Assembly (NCBI GenBank): GCA_017935625.1
Contig: JAGBHC010000045.1
Span: 1 to 51,282, forward strand
Length of the DNA stretch: 51,282 nucleotides
Direction: 5' to 3'
Source of the DNA: Rikenellaceae bacterium
GTDB lineage: Bacteria > Bacteroidota > Bacteroidia > Bacteroidales > Rikenellaceae
Notes under the pieces: model-generated
The model's database searches: none
What the model saw: only the letters and a program-made list of their open reading frames with translations
What the model was told of the DNA's origin: nothing
Shown: one piece after another, positions 24,489 to 33,085 of the stretch
How the letters are laid out: the number at the start of each line of letters is the position of its first letter
How positions within the stretch are numbered: the first letter of the stretch is position 1
Made by a program: the position numbers and the translations under genes

Positions 24489-24496
24489 CAAAGTTA
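24489..24496 (-). promoter_or_regulatory. -7 box for the M3 peptidase gene
   Basis: Minus-strand TAACTTTG fits TAnnTTTG and lies 26 bases before the ATG at 24462. No good -33 box at the normal distance was found. Confidence 0.4.
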
Positions 24497-24525
24497 AATC
24501 TTTTAGTCCAATCGGATATACATTT

Positions 24526-25233
24526 ATGCAACTTTTTTACGCTCCCGACCTCATCCCCCCCTTCCACACCCTCGACCCCGAAGAGTCCCGGCACTGCATC
24601 CGGGTGCTCCGCCTCGCCGCCGGAGACACGCTCCACCTCACCGACGGACGCGGCACCCTCTACCGGTGCGAAGTGACGGACCCCGACCCCAGACGCTGCA
24701 CGGTAGAGGTGAAAGAGCGCTTCGAGGAGTTCGAAAAACGGGGCTACCGGCTCGCCATGGGCGTGGCCCCCACCAAGAACATCGAACGTTTCGAGTGGTT
24801 TCTGGAGAAAGCCACCGAGGTGGGCATCGATGCCTTCGTGCCGCTGGAGTGCGCCCGCAGCGAACGGCGCATCATCAAACCCGAGCGGGAGATGAAGGTG
24901 ATTACCAGCGCCGTGAAGCAATCGCTCAAAGCCTATCATCCCGCCCTGGAACCCATGACCCCCTTCCGCGAAGCGGTGACCCGGCCTTTCGACGGGGTGA
25001 AACTCATCGCCCACTGCCAGAAGAGCGAGCGCGAGCGCCGTTTCATCGGCGACTGCATCCGAAAAGGAGACGACGTGCTGATTTTAATAGGCCCCGAAGG
25101 CGATTTTTCGCCGGAAGAGATTACCTTTGCAGCCGAAAACGGATTTCAAGAGATTACCCTCGGCGGCAGCAGACTGCGCACCGAGACTGCGGCTCTAGCC
25201 GCTGCGGTGATGGTCTCTTTTATTAACCAATAA
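24526..25233 (+). CDS. rsmE: 16S rRNA (uracil-1498-N3) methyltransferase RsmE
   Basis: A 235-residue SPOUT-class methyltransferase. The start MQLFYAPDL at 24526 is preferred to the ATG at 24478 because RsmE proteins begin with this strand. It contains ESRHCIRVLRLAAGD, FLEKATEVGIDAFVPLECARSE, the conserved AVKQSLKA helix and the cofactor knot LIGPEGDFSPEEI ending in GGSRLRTETAA. It methylates U1498 of 16S rRNA with S-adenosylmethionine in the cytoplasm. It ends 8 bases before the hydrogenase-related operon and is probably co-transcribed with it, although a functional link is not expected. Confidence 0.95.
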   Translation: MQLFYAPDLIPPFHTLDPEESRHCIRVLRLAAGDTLHLTDGRGTLYRCEVTDPDPRRCTVEVKERFEEFEKRGYRLAMGVAPTKNIERFEWFLEKATEVGIDAFVPLECARSERRIIKPEREMKVITSAVKQSLKAYHPALEPMTPFREAVTRPFDGVKLIAHCQKSERERRFIGDCIRKGDDVLILIGPEGDFSPEEITFAAENGFQEITLGGSRLRTETAALAAAVMVSFINQ

Positions 25234-25241
25234 CTTACATA

Positions 25242-27203
25242 ATGTTATATCTACTGTTTTTACTACTCCTGATATCGGTGTTCGTAGTCAAAACGAACCA
25301 CAAGGTATGGGTGACATTGGGTGTAGTGGGCGCAGGTGCGGTCGAAAACATCGTCGAAGCCGCCCATGCGCTGTGCGGCGAAGCCTTCCGCTTCCGCCTG
25401 CTAGGAACGCAGCTCCGCGAAGCGGACCCGCTCTCGGCCCTCTTCATGATAATCATATCCGTGGCGGCGGTGGCCACCGTACTCTACTCGCGGGGCTATC
25501 TGGCCCGTTACCGCGACCGCTACTCGTCGGCCCACTTCTCGCTCCACTACATGGCCCTCATCCTGCTCTACTACTCGATGATTGGCGTGGTGAAGAGTCC
25601 CGGCGGCTACGACTTTCTCTTCGACTGGGAGCTGATGACCATCTCCTCGTTCCTGCTCATCCTCTTCGAGGCCGACCGCAAGGAGGTGCGGCGCGCAGCC
25701 CTCAACTACCTGGTGATGATGCACATCGGATTTCTGTTCCTGCTCACCGGATTCGTCACCCTCTCCTCGCAGGGCTACGGCACCTCGTTCGCCGAACTGA
25801 CCGTCTACTTCGCCGAGCGCAATCCGCTGCCGCTCTTCGCGGTCTTTCTGGTCGGCTTCGGCATGAAAGCGGGCCTGTTCCCGCTGCACACCTGGCTGCC
25901 CGAGGCGCATCCCGCCGCTCCGGCCCACATCTCGGCCGTCATGTCGGGCGTCATGATTAAGACGGGAGTCTACGGCGTCATCCGCGTGACGGCGGCCGTC
26001 GGCGACGAGCGCATCGCGCAGGCGGGCATGATACTGCTGGGCGCCGGCATCGTCACCGGACTGTGGGGCGTGATTCTGGCCGCCGTGCAGAACGACATCA
26101 AACGGCTGCTGGCCTACTCGAGCATCGAAAACATCGGCGTCATCTTCATCGGACTGGGAGCCGCCGCTATCGGCAAGGGAACCGACAACGCCCCGCTGGC
26201 CGTGTGCGGCATGGCCGGAGCGCTGCTGCACACCGTGAACCACTCCTTCTTCAAGTCGCTCCTCTTCTTCGGGGCCGGCAACGTCTATTCCCAGACCCAC
26301 TCCACTTCGCTGGAGTCGTTCGGCGGACTCATCCGCAGCATGCCCGTCACCGCACTGCTCTTTCTCACGGGCACGACGGCCATCTGCGCCCTGCCGCCCC
26401 TGAACGGATTCGTCTCCGAATTCCTCATATATTACGGATTGCTGGACGGCATCGCCGCCAACCAGCAGGCGGTGATAGCCTCCGTCTGCGGAACGGTGGC
26501 CCTGGCCCTCATCGGCGGAGTGGCGGTGCTGGCCTTCTCGAAGCTCTACGCCATCGTCTTCCTCGGCGCCCCGCGCACCCATCTGGTGGCCGAAGCCGAA
26601 GAGGCGGACAAGTTCCGGATTGCCGCCTGCGCCATCCCCGTCGCCGGCATACTGGCCGTGGGACTGGCCCCGGCGCTCTTCGCCGCCGGCTTCTCCGACA
26701 TCGCCTCGCAGCTCCTCGGCACGGAGCCGCCGCACTTCCCGGGGGCCGACCCCTCCGCTTCGCTGCGCGCGATAACGGTCGCCGTCTGGGTACTGGTGGC
26801 CGTGGTGGGCCTGCTGCTCTGGTGGAAGCACCGCGCCGCCCGCAGACGCACGGTCGAAAGCGGCCCCACCTGGGGATGCGGCTTCACCGCGCCCACCGTC
26901 CGGATGCAATACACCGGCGAATCGTTCGCCGAAGGGTTGCAGACCATCGCCACCTCGCTGACCAAAGACACCGTGAAGGGCAAAGCCGTGGACAAGGACG
27001 AGATATTCCCCACGGGCCACTCGTTCGAAATCAAGCACAAGGACACGGTGGACAAACTCTTCTCGGCCTGGTGGGTGGCCATGCTGCGGCTGGTCAATGA
27101 ACGCGTCATGCGGCTGAGGACGGGCAAGATAAACCACTACGTGCTCTTCGCCCTGCTCTTCCTGCTGCTCATACTGGTACTTTCGCTCCTAAATCTGATT
27201 TAG
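25242..27203 (+). CDS. Antiporter-like membrane subunit of hydrogenase-related complex (HyfB/NuoL-like)
   Basis: A 653-residue protein with about 14-16 membrane helices, homologous to HyfB/HycC and complex I NuoL. Ion-path residues are conserved: E130 in FDWELMT (helix 5 Glu), K209 in GFGMKAGLFPLHTWLPEAHP (helix 7 Lys, followed by the broken-helix Pro-His), and K240 in VMIKTGVYG. A C-terminal extension with a soluble loop (about 520-610, TWGCGFTAPTVRMQYTGES) is as in HyfB. It is the first of six packed genes, with 4-23-base gaps. It should translocate protons or sodium ions in a complex with the next subunits. The annotation hydrogenase-4 component B would be a name by homology only, given the altered catalytic subunits. 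Confidence 0.9.
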   Translation: MLYLLFLLLLISVFVVKTNHKVWVTLGVVGAGAVENIVEAAHALCGEAFRFRLLGTQLREADPLSALFMIIISVAAVATVLYSRGYLARYRDRYSSAHFSLHYMALILLYYSMIGVVKSPGGYDFLFDWELMTISSFLLILFEADRKEVRRAALNYLVMMHIGFLFLLTGFVTLSSQGYGTSFAELTVYFAERNPLPLFAVFLVGFGMKAGLFPLHTWLPEAHPAAPAHISAVMSGVMIKTGVYGVIRVTAAVGDERIAQAGMILLGAGIVTGLWGVILAAVQNDIKRLLAYSSIENIGVIFIGLGAAAIGKGTDNAPLAVCGMAGALLHTVNHSFFKSLLFFGAGNVYSQTHSTSLESFGGLIRSMPVTALLFLTGTTAICALPPLNGFVSEFLIYYGLLDGIAANQQAVIASVCGTVALALIGGVAVLAFSKLYAIVFLGAPRTHLVAEAEEADKFRIAACAIPVAGILAVGLAPALFAAGFSDIASQLLGTEPPHFPGADPSASLRAITVAVWVLVAVVGLLLWWKHRAARRRTVESGPTWGCGFTAPTVRMQYTGESFAEGLQTIATSLTKDTVKGKAVDKDEIFPTGHSFEIKHKDTVDKLFSAWWVAMLRLVNERVMRLRTGKINHYVLFALLFLLLILVLSLLNLI

Positions 27204-27207
27204 CGCT

Positions 27208-28143
27208 ATGGATACATTATCATATATGGTACAGGCACTCTTCAACACGGCCGTCGTGGTGGCCGTCGCCCTGCTGCTGCCGGGCGTAATCAACCGCACG
27301 CGGGCCATTCTGGCCGGCCGCAAGGGCGTCACCATGTACCAGCACCTGAACAACGTGCACCTGCTCCTGAGAAAGGGTGCCGTCTACTCCTCCACCACCA
27401 CCTTCCTGTTCCGGGCCGTACCGGCCGTCTATCTCGGTGCGACGCTGACGGCACTGCTCTTCGTTCCGGTGGGCAACCTCCGGCCGCTGCTCTCGTTCGA
27501 GGGCGACGTGGTGATGTTCGCCTATCTGTTCGCCCTGGGACGGCTGGCCATCGTGCTGGCCGCCATGGACACGGGCAGCAGCTTCGAGGGAATGGGAGCC
27601 AGCCGCGAAGCGCTCTACGGCGCACTGGTCGAGCCGGCCATGTTCCTGGTCTTCGCCACCCTGGCGCTCATCACCGGCTACACGAGCTTCGCCGACATCT
27701 TCGGACTGTGCCGCGGAGTGGAGAGCCAGATGATAGTGGTCCTGCTGCTGGTGTGCTACGTGGTGGTGCGCGTCATCACCGTGGAGGCCGGGCGCATTCC
27801 GGTGGATGACCCCCGCACCCACCTGGAGCTGACCATGATACACGAAGTGATGGTGCTCGACTACTGCGGCATCGACCTGGGCATGATTCAGATTGCCGGC
27901 TGGCTCAAAACCGCCGCATTCGCCGTCATCGCCGCCGACGTCATGGCCTACGCCCTGTGGTACAACATCGCCCTGGTGCTTCTCGCGGCGCTGGGCGTGG
28001 GCGTGTTCATCGGCATCGTGGAGTCGCTGCAGGCCCGCAACAAACTCTCGCGCAACACCACCTACATACTCACCATCGTGGCGCTGGCCATGGTGGTCTT
28101 CTTCGTGGCCTATCTGCTGCAGCACGACATCGACATTCAATAG
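27208..28143 (+). CDS. NuoH/HyfC-like membrane anchor subunit
   Basis: A 311-residue protein with eight or so membrane helices, homologous to HyfC, HycD and NuoH. This subunit connects the soluble redox module to the ion-pumping arm. It keeps the conserved cytoplasmic loops: GRKG (37-40), GMGASRE (128-133) and EAGRIPVDDPRTHLEL with TMIHE (193-213). The acidic residues of the complex I E-channel are therefore intact. It follows the HyfB-like gene by 4 bases. The intact loops matter because they suggest that coupling to the membrane arm is still under selection even though redox cofactors are lost in the partner subunits. Confidence 0.9.
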   Translation: MDTLSYMVQALFNTAVVVAVALLLPGVINRTRAILAGRKGVTMYQHLNNVHLLLRKGAVYSSTTTFLFRAVPAVYLGATLTALLFVPVGNLRPLLSFEGDVVMFAYLFALGRLAIVLAAMDTGSSFEGMGASREALYGALVEPAMFLVFATLALITGYTSFADIFGLCRGVESQMIVVLLLVCYVVVRVITVEAGRIPVDDPRTHLELTMIHEVMVLDYCGIDLGMIQIAGWLKTAAFAVIAADVMAYALWYNIALVLLAALGVGVFIGIVESLQARNKLSRNTTYILTIVALAMVVFFVAYLLQHDIDIQ

Positions 28144-28166
28144 ACAACCGCAACAAACCGTAAGAA

Positions 28167-28796
28167 ATGACACTTTCGCTCATATTGCTCTACGTAGTGA
28201 CGCTGGTCTACCTCTCCATCACCGAGCGGTTCCGCAACTACGCCAACCTCATCGCGCTCCAGGGATGGATACTGCTGGCCGTCGCCCTGCTCCGCCTGCA
28301 CTCCATACACCTGTTCGACCTGCTGTTCGTACTCATCGAAACGCTGGTCTTCAAGGCCCTGGTAGTGCCCATGATACTGCGCCGCATCATCCGCAAAACG
28401 AAGATAAACCGGGTCTACAATTCGGGCGAAAGCCAGTTCAATTCGCTGGCCGGCTCGGTGGCGGCCCTCATCGCCAGCATCGGCATCACCTACTACATCG
28501 CCGACACGTCGATGAACGTCATCTTCTTCGGCGTGGCGCTCTATGCGCTGCTCAGCGGCCTGATACTCATCACCACCCGGCGCAGGATATTCTCCCACCT
28601 GGTGGGATTCCTGGTCATTGAGAACGGCGTGTTCCTCTTCTCCATGGCCATCGGCGCCGAAATGCCCTCGCTGATTAACATCGCCATCCTGCTCGACATC
28701 CTCATCAGCGTGCTGATGCTGGGCATGTTCATCACCCGAATCGGCGACCGGCTCCACTCCGACGACTCGGAACGCCTCACCACCATTAAAGACTAA
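28167..28796 (+). CDS. HyfE/NuoK-like membrane subunit
   Basis: A 209-residue protein with about six or seven membrane helices, homologous to HyfE of hydrogenase 4 and distantly to MrpC/NuoK. Conserved intramembrane acidic positions are present in FVLIETLVFKALVVP (Glu and Lys) and GFLVIENGVFLFS (Glu). The C-terminus is charged and cytoplasmic. Spacing to neighbours is 23 and 5 bases. It would form part of the ion channel between the NuoH-like and antiporter-like subunits. Confidence 0.85.
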   Translation: MTLSLILLYVVTLVYLSITERFRNYANLIALQGWILLAVALLRLHSIHLFDLLFVLIETLVFKALVVPMILRRIIRKTKINRVYNSGESQFNSLAGSVAALIASIGITYYIADTSMNVIFFGVALYALLSGLILITTRRRIFSHLVGFLVIENGVFLFSMAIGAEMPSLINIAILLDILISVLMLGMFITRIGDRLHSDDSERLTTIKD

Positions 28797-28801
28797 CGGC
28801 C

Positions 28802-30202
28802 ATGATGATAGCTTACATTCTCTTCTCGTTCGCGGTGGCTGCCGCCCTGCAATTCGTCCCCGCCCGGGCCGTCAGACCCGTAGCCGCCCTCTTCTATGCG
28901 GCACAGGCCGCGCTGGCGGTGTGGATATGCTGCCGGGGATTCGGACAACCCAGTTCGTCGTTCTTTCTCTTCGACGCAGCGGGCACGCTGATGTTCCTGC
29001 TCATGGCCCTCGTCTCGCCCGTGGCCTACTACCATGCGTGCGACTACCTGGAACAGGACGCTCCGCGCGACTTCCGCCTTTTCACCCAGCTGCTCGTTCT
29101 GCTCTGCACGGCCATCGCCGCCGTCTACTTCGCCTCCAACATCGCGGTGACCTGGATTTTCCTGGAAGCCACCACGCTCTGTGCCGCCGGTCTGGTCTAT
29201 CACCGCCACGCCGACGGAAACCTGGAGGCCACCTGGAAATATATCTTCGTCTGCTCGACGGGCATCGCCATGGCCTACCTGGGCGTGCTGCTGCTCTGCG
29301 GCATGAGCGGTGAGGAGGGCCTCTCCTACCAGCGCCTGGCCGAAACGGCCTCCCGGGCCAATCCGCTCTACCTGAAGGTGGCCTTCCTGCTCATTCTGGC
29401 GGGATACAGCTGCAAGATGGAGATATTTCCCCTCTACACCATCGGCGTGGATGCCAACTATTCGGCCCCGGCTCCGGCCTCGGCCCTGCTGTCCACGGTG
29501 CTGGTGAATGCGGGATTCCTCTCCATTTTCCGCGTCTACAAGGTGATGGCCTCCTCCGAGGTCTTCCCCTGGGTGTGCAACGTGCTCATCGTGACAGGCG
29601 TGCTTTCGCTGCTCGTCGGAGCGCTCTTTCTGCGCCGCACCAACCACTGCAAACGCTTCCTCTCCTACTCCACGGTCGAAAACATGGGCATCGTGGCCAT
29701 CGGACTGGGCATCGGCGGCGCCGGCGTGTGGGCCGCGCTCTTCCACGTGGTGGGACACACCCTCATCAAGAGCGGCCTCTTCCTGCAAATCGCCCGCGTG
29801 AGAAAGAGCTACGGCAGCTACCGCATCAACCGGCTCGGCGACTACATGAACATCAGCAGAACGGGCGCCGTGACCATGATAGTCGGCACGCTGCTCCTGC
29901 TGGCCTTCCCGCCCTCGCCCCTGTTCCTCTCCGAAGTGAAGATTCTGGGCGGTACCATCGGCCAGGGCAAGTGGTGGCTGACCGCCGTCATGCTGTTGCT
30001 GCTGTGCATCGTCATCTACGGAGTGTGGGACAAAGTGCTCAAACTCTGCTACCGGCCCGCAGCCGTACGGCCTGCCGCGGCGCAGAGCCCCCGCCGTCTG
30101 CTCTCGCTCAGCGCCCTGTTCCTGCTGCTGTGCGCCATCGCGCTCGGCGTATGGCAACCGGCCCCGCTCGCCGACCTCATCCACGGAATCGCAACATTTT
30201 AA
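28802..30202 (+). CDS. HyfF/NuoN-like antiporter subunit
   Basis: A 466-residue protein with about 13-14 membrane helices, the second antiporter-like subunit (HyfF class, related to NuoN/NuoM). WIFLEATTLCAAGLVYH carries the helix 5 Glu, and AGYSCKMEIFPLYTIGVDANYSAPAP matches the helix 7 region (Lys), with the usual LP-W-L-P-x-A-H replaced by IFPLYTIGVDA. HCKRFLSYSTVENMG is the conserved helix 8-9 loop. Unlike E. coli hyf there is no third antiporter-like subunit (HyfD), so the complex has two potential pumping modules. It sits 5 bases after the HyfE-like gene. Confidence 0.88.
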   Translation: MMIAYILFSFAVAAALQFVPARAVRPVAALFYAAQAALAVWICCRGFGQPSSSFFLFDAAGTLMFLLMALVSPVAYYHACDYLEQDAPRDFRLFTQLLVLLCTAIAAVYFASNIAVTWIFLEATTLCAAGLVYHRHADGNLEATWKYIFVCSTGIAMAYLGVLLLCGMSGEEGLSYQRLAETASRANPLYLKVAFLLILAGYSCKMEIFPLYTIGVDANYSAPAPASALLSTVLVNAGFLSIFRVYKVMASSEVFPWVCNVLIVTGVLSLLVGALFLRRTNHCKRFLSYSTVENMGIVAIGLGIGGAGVWAALFHVVGHTLIKSGLFLQIARVRKSYGSYRINRLGDYMNISRTGAVTMIVGTLLLLAFPPSPLFLSEVKILGGTIGQGKWWLTAVMLLLLCIVIYGVWDKVLKLCYRPAAVRPAAAQSPRRLLSLSALFLLLCAIALGVWQPAPLADLIHGIATF

Positions 30203-30216
30203 CCATATTCGTTCCC

Positions 30217-31740
30217 ATGAACTGGTTCATTACAGACAACAGCGCCCCCAGCGCGGAACTCGCCCGCATTCCGGAGCTCTCCTACGCCGAATTCTACGCC
30301 CAGCTCTGCGCCGAACTGGAGAATCCGGCCTGCCACCTGGGCGAACTGTTCGCCATGCGCGAACAGGAGAGCCGGCTGCGCATCTTCGCCCTGCTGCTCG
30401 ACGACACGACCTCCCAGGTAAAGATATGCTCCTACGTCTATCCCTACTACTGCGAAGACGAGCTCCCCTCGATAGCCGCCCGCCATCCGCAGGCGCACCC
30501 CTTCGAACGGGAAATCAGCGAGCTCTACGGCATCCGCTTCAGCGATTCGCCCTGGGACAAGCCCCTGCGCTACCCGGCCCGCCGCGCCGTGCAGGGCAAT
30601 ACCATCGACAACTACCCCTTCTACAAGATGGAGGGCGAGTCGCTGCACGAGGTGAACGTGGGCCCCATCCACGCCGGCATCATCGAACCGGGCGCCTTCC
30701 GCTTCATCTGCCACGGCGAGAAGGTGCTCCATCTGGAAATCGCACTCGGATTCCAGCACCGGGGCGTGGAGGAGGAGTTCCTGCGCACCGACAACCGCCT
30801 GCGGCAGACGCTGCTGGCCGAAAGCATCGCGGGAGACACGGCGGTGGCCCACGCCACGGCCTTCGCCGCCGCAATCGAAAAGCTCTCCGACTGCCCGCCC
30901 GACCCCCATTCGAACCTCGACCGCGAACGGGCCGTCGCCCTGGAGCTGGAACGCATGGCGATGCACATCGCCGACACCGGCGCCCTGTGCATGGACATCG
31001 GTTATCAGCTCGGGCAGGTGGCCTGCGAGGCGCTGCGCACCATGACCATCAACACCACCCAGATTTGGTGCGGCAACCGCTTCGGCAAGGGGCTCATCCG
31101 CCCCTTCGGCAGCCACTACCACATCGACCAGGAGATGATACGCACCATCCGCAGCAACGTGGCCGAAATCAAACGCCGCTACAACGAGGTGCGCGAGAAC
31201 CTCAAGGACACCCCCTCGGTGCTGGCCCGCTTCGAACAGTGCGGCGAGGTGAGCCTCTCGCAGATGACCCGCATCGGCGGCGTGGGCGTGGCGGCCAAGG
31301 CCAGCGGTCTGTGCCGCGACGTGCGGTGGAGCCACCCGTGGGGCGAATACCTGCGCATCGGACACCGCCCCATCGTGAAGCGTCAGGGCGATATCATGGC
31401 CCGCCTGACCACCCGCTGCCGCGAGGTGCTGCAATCGGCCGAATACATCGACGACCTGCTCTCGGCCATGACCCACGACGAGCGGCCCACGCCCGCCCCC
31501 CGGTTCGACACCCGGCTGGCCCCCCTGTCGCTGGCCTTCTCGCTGGTGGAGGGATGGCGGGGCGAAATCTGCCACTGCGCGGTGACCGACCGGCAGGGCG
31601 CCCTGGCCTGCTACAAGGTCAAGGACCCCTCGATGCACAACTGGCTGGCGCTGGCGCTGGCCGTGCGGGGAGCCGGCATCTCGGATTTCCCCATCAACAA
31701 CAAGAGTTTCAACCTGTCCTACTGCGGACACGACTTATAA
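30217..31740 (+). CDS. Hydrogenase-large-subunit-like protein (HyfG/HycE-type) lacking NiFe-binding cysteines
   Basis: A 507-residue fusion of a NuoC-like domain (about 1-125, with EREISELYGI at 98-107) and a NuoD/hydrogenase-large-subunit-like domain (HEVNVGPIHAGIIEPG, residues 144-159). The start at 30217 follows the previous stop by 14 bases. In HycE/HyfG, NiFe is bound by an N-terminal CGIC-type motif after LLAER and a C-terminal DPCxxC. Here the first place reads ESIAGDTAVAH (202-212), with no Cys. The protein ends NKSFNLSYCGHDL (495-507), with one lone Cys and no CxxC. It therefore cannot hold the NiFe centre and should not make or use hydrogen. This matches energy-converting hydrogenase-related (Ehr) proteins. 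The remaining active-site cavity may bind another electron acceptor, as in complex I. Confidence 0.9.
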   Translation: MNWFITDNSAPSAELARIPELSYAEFYAQLCAELENPACHLGELFAMREQESRLRIFALLLDDTTSQVKICSYVYPYYCEDELPSIAARHPQAHPFEREISELYGIRFSDSPWDKPLRYPARRAVQGNTIDNYPFYKMEGESLHEVNVGPIHAGIIEPGAFRFICHGEKVLHLEIALGFQHRGVEEEFLRTDNRLRQTLLAESIAGDTAVAHATAFAAAIEKLSDCPPDPHSNLDRERAVALELERMAMHIADTGALCMDIGYQLGQVACEALRTMTINTTQIWCGNRFGKGLIRPFGSHYHIDQEMIRTIRSNVAEIKRRYNEVRENLKDTPSVLARFEQCGEVSLSQMTRIGGVGVAAKASGLCRDVRWSHPWGEYLRIGHRPIVKRQGDIMARLTTRCREVLQSAEYIDDLLSAMTHDERPTPAPRFDTRLAPLSLAFSLVEGWRGEICHCAVTDRQGALACYKVKDPSMHNWLALALAVRGAGISDFPINNKSFNLSYCGHDL

Positions 31741-31758
31741 GAGAGGAGAGACGAAATT

Positions 31759-32523
31759 ATGTTCATGTCAAAATTCAAGGTACTCCGAAGCCACGGCAAA
31801 CAGTTCATCCCCGACCTGAACGCGGTCACGCTGCCCCCCATCTTCCGCGGACGGCCCTCGCTCGACGCCCGCACCGACGAGGCGACCCGCCGGGCGCTCG
31901 AACGGCTGTGTCCCGTGGGAGCCATCACGGCCGAACCCTTCTCGCTCGACACCGGCCGCTGCCTCTTCTGCAAGGAGTGCGCGATGGCCCACCCCGATGC
32001 GGTGAGCTTCACCAACAACTACAAAATGGGCTCCAACGACCGCCGGGCCCTGGTGGTGACGCCGGGCACCGACACCACCCCCTTCGAGGCCGACGCCGTG
32101 CGCGAACGGATATGCTCCTACTTCGGCCATGCGCTCCGCCTGCGGCAGGTGAGCGCCGGAGGCGACGGCTCCACCGAGATGGAACTCAATGCCACGGGCA
32201 ACGTCAATTTCGACTTCGGCCGCTACGGAATCGAGTTCACCGCCTCGCCGCGTCATGCCGACGGGGTGGTCATCACGGGCCCCATCACCCGCAACATGGC
32301 CGAGGCGCTGGAAATCTGCTACCGGGCCATCGCCGAGCCCAAGCTCATCATTCTGGCCGGCAGCGAGGCCATTTCGGGCGGTCTGTTCGCCGAGAACCGG
32401 GCCATCGACCGGTCGTTCCTGGCCACCCGCACCCCCGACCTGCTGCTGCCCGGCAACCCGGTGCATCCGATGACCTTCATCGACGGCGTAATGACCCTCA
32501 CCGGCCGCAAGAAGCGCGAATAG
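31759..32523 (+). CDS. Ferredoxin domain fused to hydrogenase-small-subunit-like (NuoB/HyfI) domain, cluster ligands lost
   Basis: A 254-residue fusion of a HyfH-like ferredoxin domain and a HyfI/NuoB-like domain. The first part has C51-P52 and C68-x2-C71-x2-C74, enough for one 4Fe-4S cluster; the second cluster's ligands are missing. The second part is clearly NuoB-like (TEMELNATG, FDFGRYGIEF, SPRHADGVVITGPITRNM). Yet the four ligands of the proximal (N2-type) cluster are gone. CNxCEME reads DGSTEME (136-142), the DCA position reads GSEA (201-204), and PGCPP reads PGNPV (231-235). The fold is preserved while the electron path to the large subunit is not. It follows the large-subunit gene by 18 bases. 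Confidence 0.88.
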   Translation: MFMSKFKVLRSHGKQFIPDLNAVTLPPIFRGRPSLDARTDEATRRALERLCPVGAITAEPFSLDTGRCLFCKECAMAHPDAVSFTNNYKMGSNDRRALVVTPGTDTTPFEADAVRERICSYFGHALRLRQVSAGGDGSTEMELNATGNVNFDFGRYGIEFTASPRHADGVVITGPITRNMAEALEICYRAIAEPKLIILAGSEAISGGLFAENRAIDRSFLATRTPDLLLPGNPVHPMTFIDGVMTLTGRKKRE

Positions 32524-32536
32524 GACTCCGTGACCC

Positions 32537-33085
32537 ATGAGAGAGTTGTGGAACATATTCGTCTCGTTCTTCAAAATCGGCGTCTTCACCTTCGGCGGCG
32601 GCTACGCCATGGTGTCGCTCATCGAGGACGAGCTCATCACCCGCAAGCGGTGGATAGAGAGCGAACAGTTTCTCAAGCTGCTGACCCTGGCCCAGTCGGC
32701 CCCCGGCCCCATCGCCCTCAACACGGGGGTGTTCATCGGCTACAAGGTGCGGGGCTGGGCCGGAGCCCTGGCCGCCGTGCTGGGCATCGTGCTGCCGTCG
32801 TTCGTCATCATTCTGCTCATCGCCCTCTTCTTCGCCGACATCCGCGACAACTGCTACGTGGACGCCGCCTTCAAGGGCATGCGTCCGGCCGTGGTGGCGC
32901 TCATCGTGGCCCCGGTCTACAAGTGGGCCCGGGCGCTCGGCCCCGCAGGCATCGCCGCCTCCGTCGCCGCAGCGCTGCTGGTGTGGTACGTCGGACTGTC
33001 GCCCATCTATTTCATCGTGGCGGGCGCCGCCGCCGGCATCGCGCACACGGTGTGGAAAAACCGTAAAACCATCGAAAAGCCATGA
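32537..33085 (+). CDS. CHR-family (chromate transporter) short protein, first of a pair
   Basis: A 182-residue membrane protein of the short-chain CHR family, with about five to six helices. Signatures are FGGGYAMVSLIEDEL near residue 19 and APGPIALNTGVFIGYK near 54. Short CHR genes come in pairs, whose products together equal one long ChrA. The founding members export chromate, but most homologues have no tested substrate and could move sulphate or other oxyanions. It begins 13 bases after the small-subunit-like gene, so it is in the same transcription unit as the hydrogenase-related complex. Its stop overlaps the start of the second CHR gene by 4 bases. Confidence 0.88.
   Translation: MRELWNIFVSFFKIGVFTFGGGYAMVSLIEDELITRKRWIESEQFLKLLTLAQSAPGPIALNTGVFIGYKVRGWAGALAAVLGIVLPSFVIILLIALFFADIRDNCYVDAAFKGMRPAVVALIVAPVYKWARALGPAGIAASVAAALLVWYVGLSPIYFIVAGAAAGIAHTVWKNRKTIEKP

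Noticed and set aside
25242-32523. Functional hydrogenase 4 or formate hydrogenlyase
   Set aside because: Both redox subunits lack cofactor-binding cysteines, and no hyp maturation genes, maturation protease or formate dehydrogenase are nearby.
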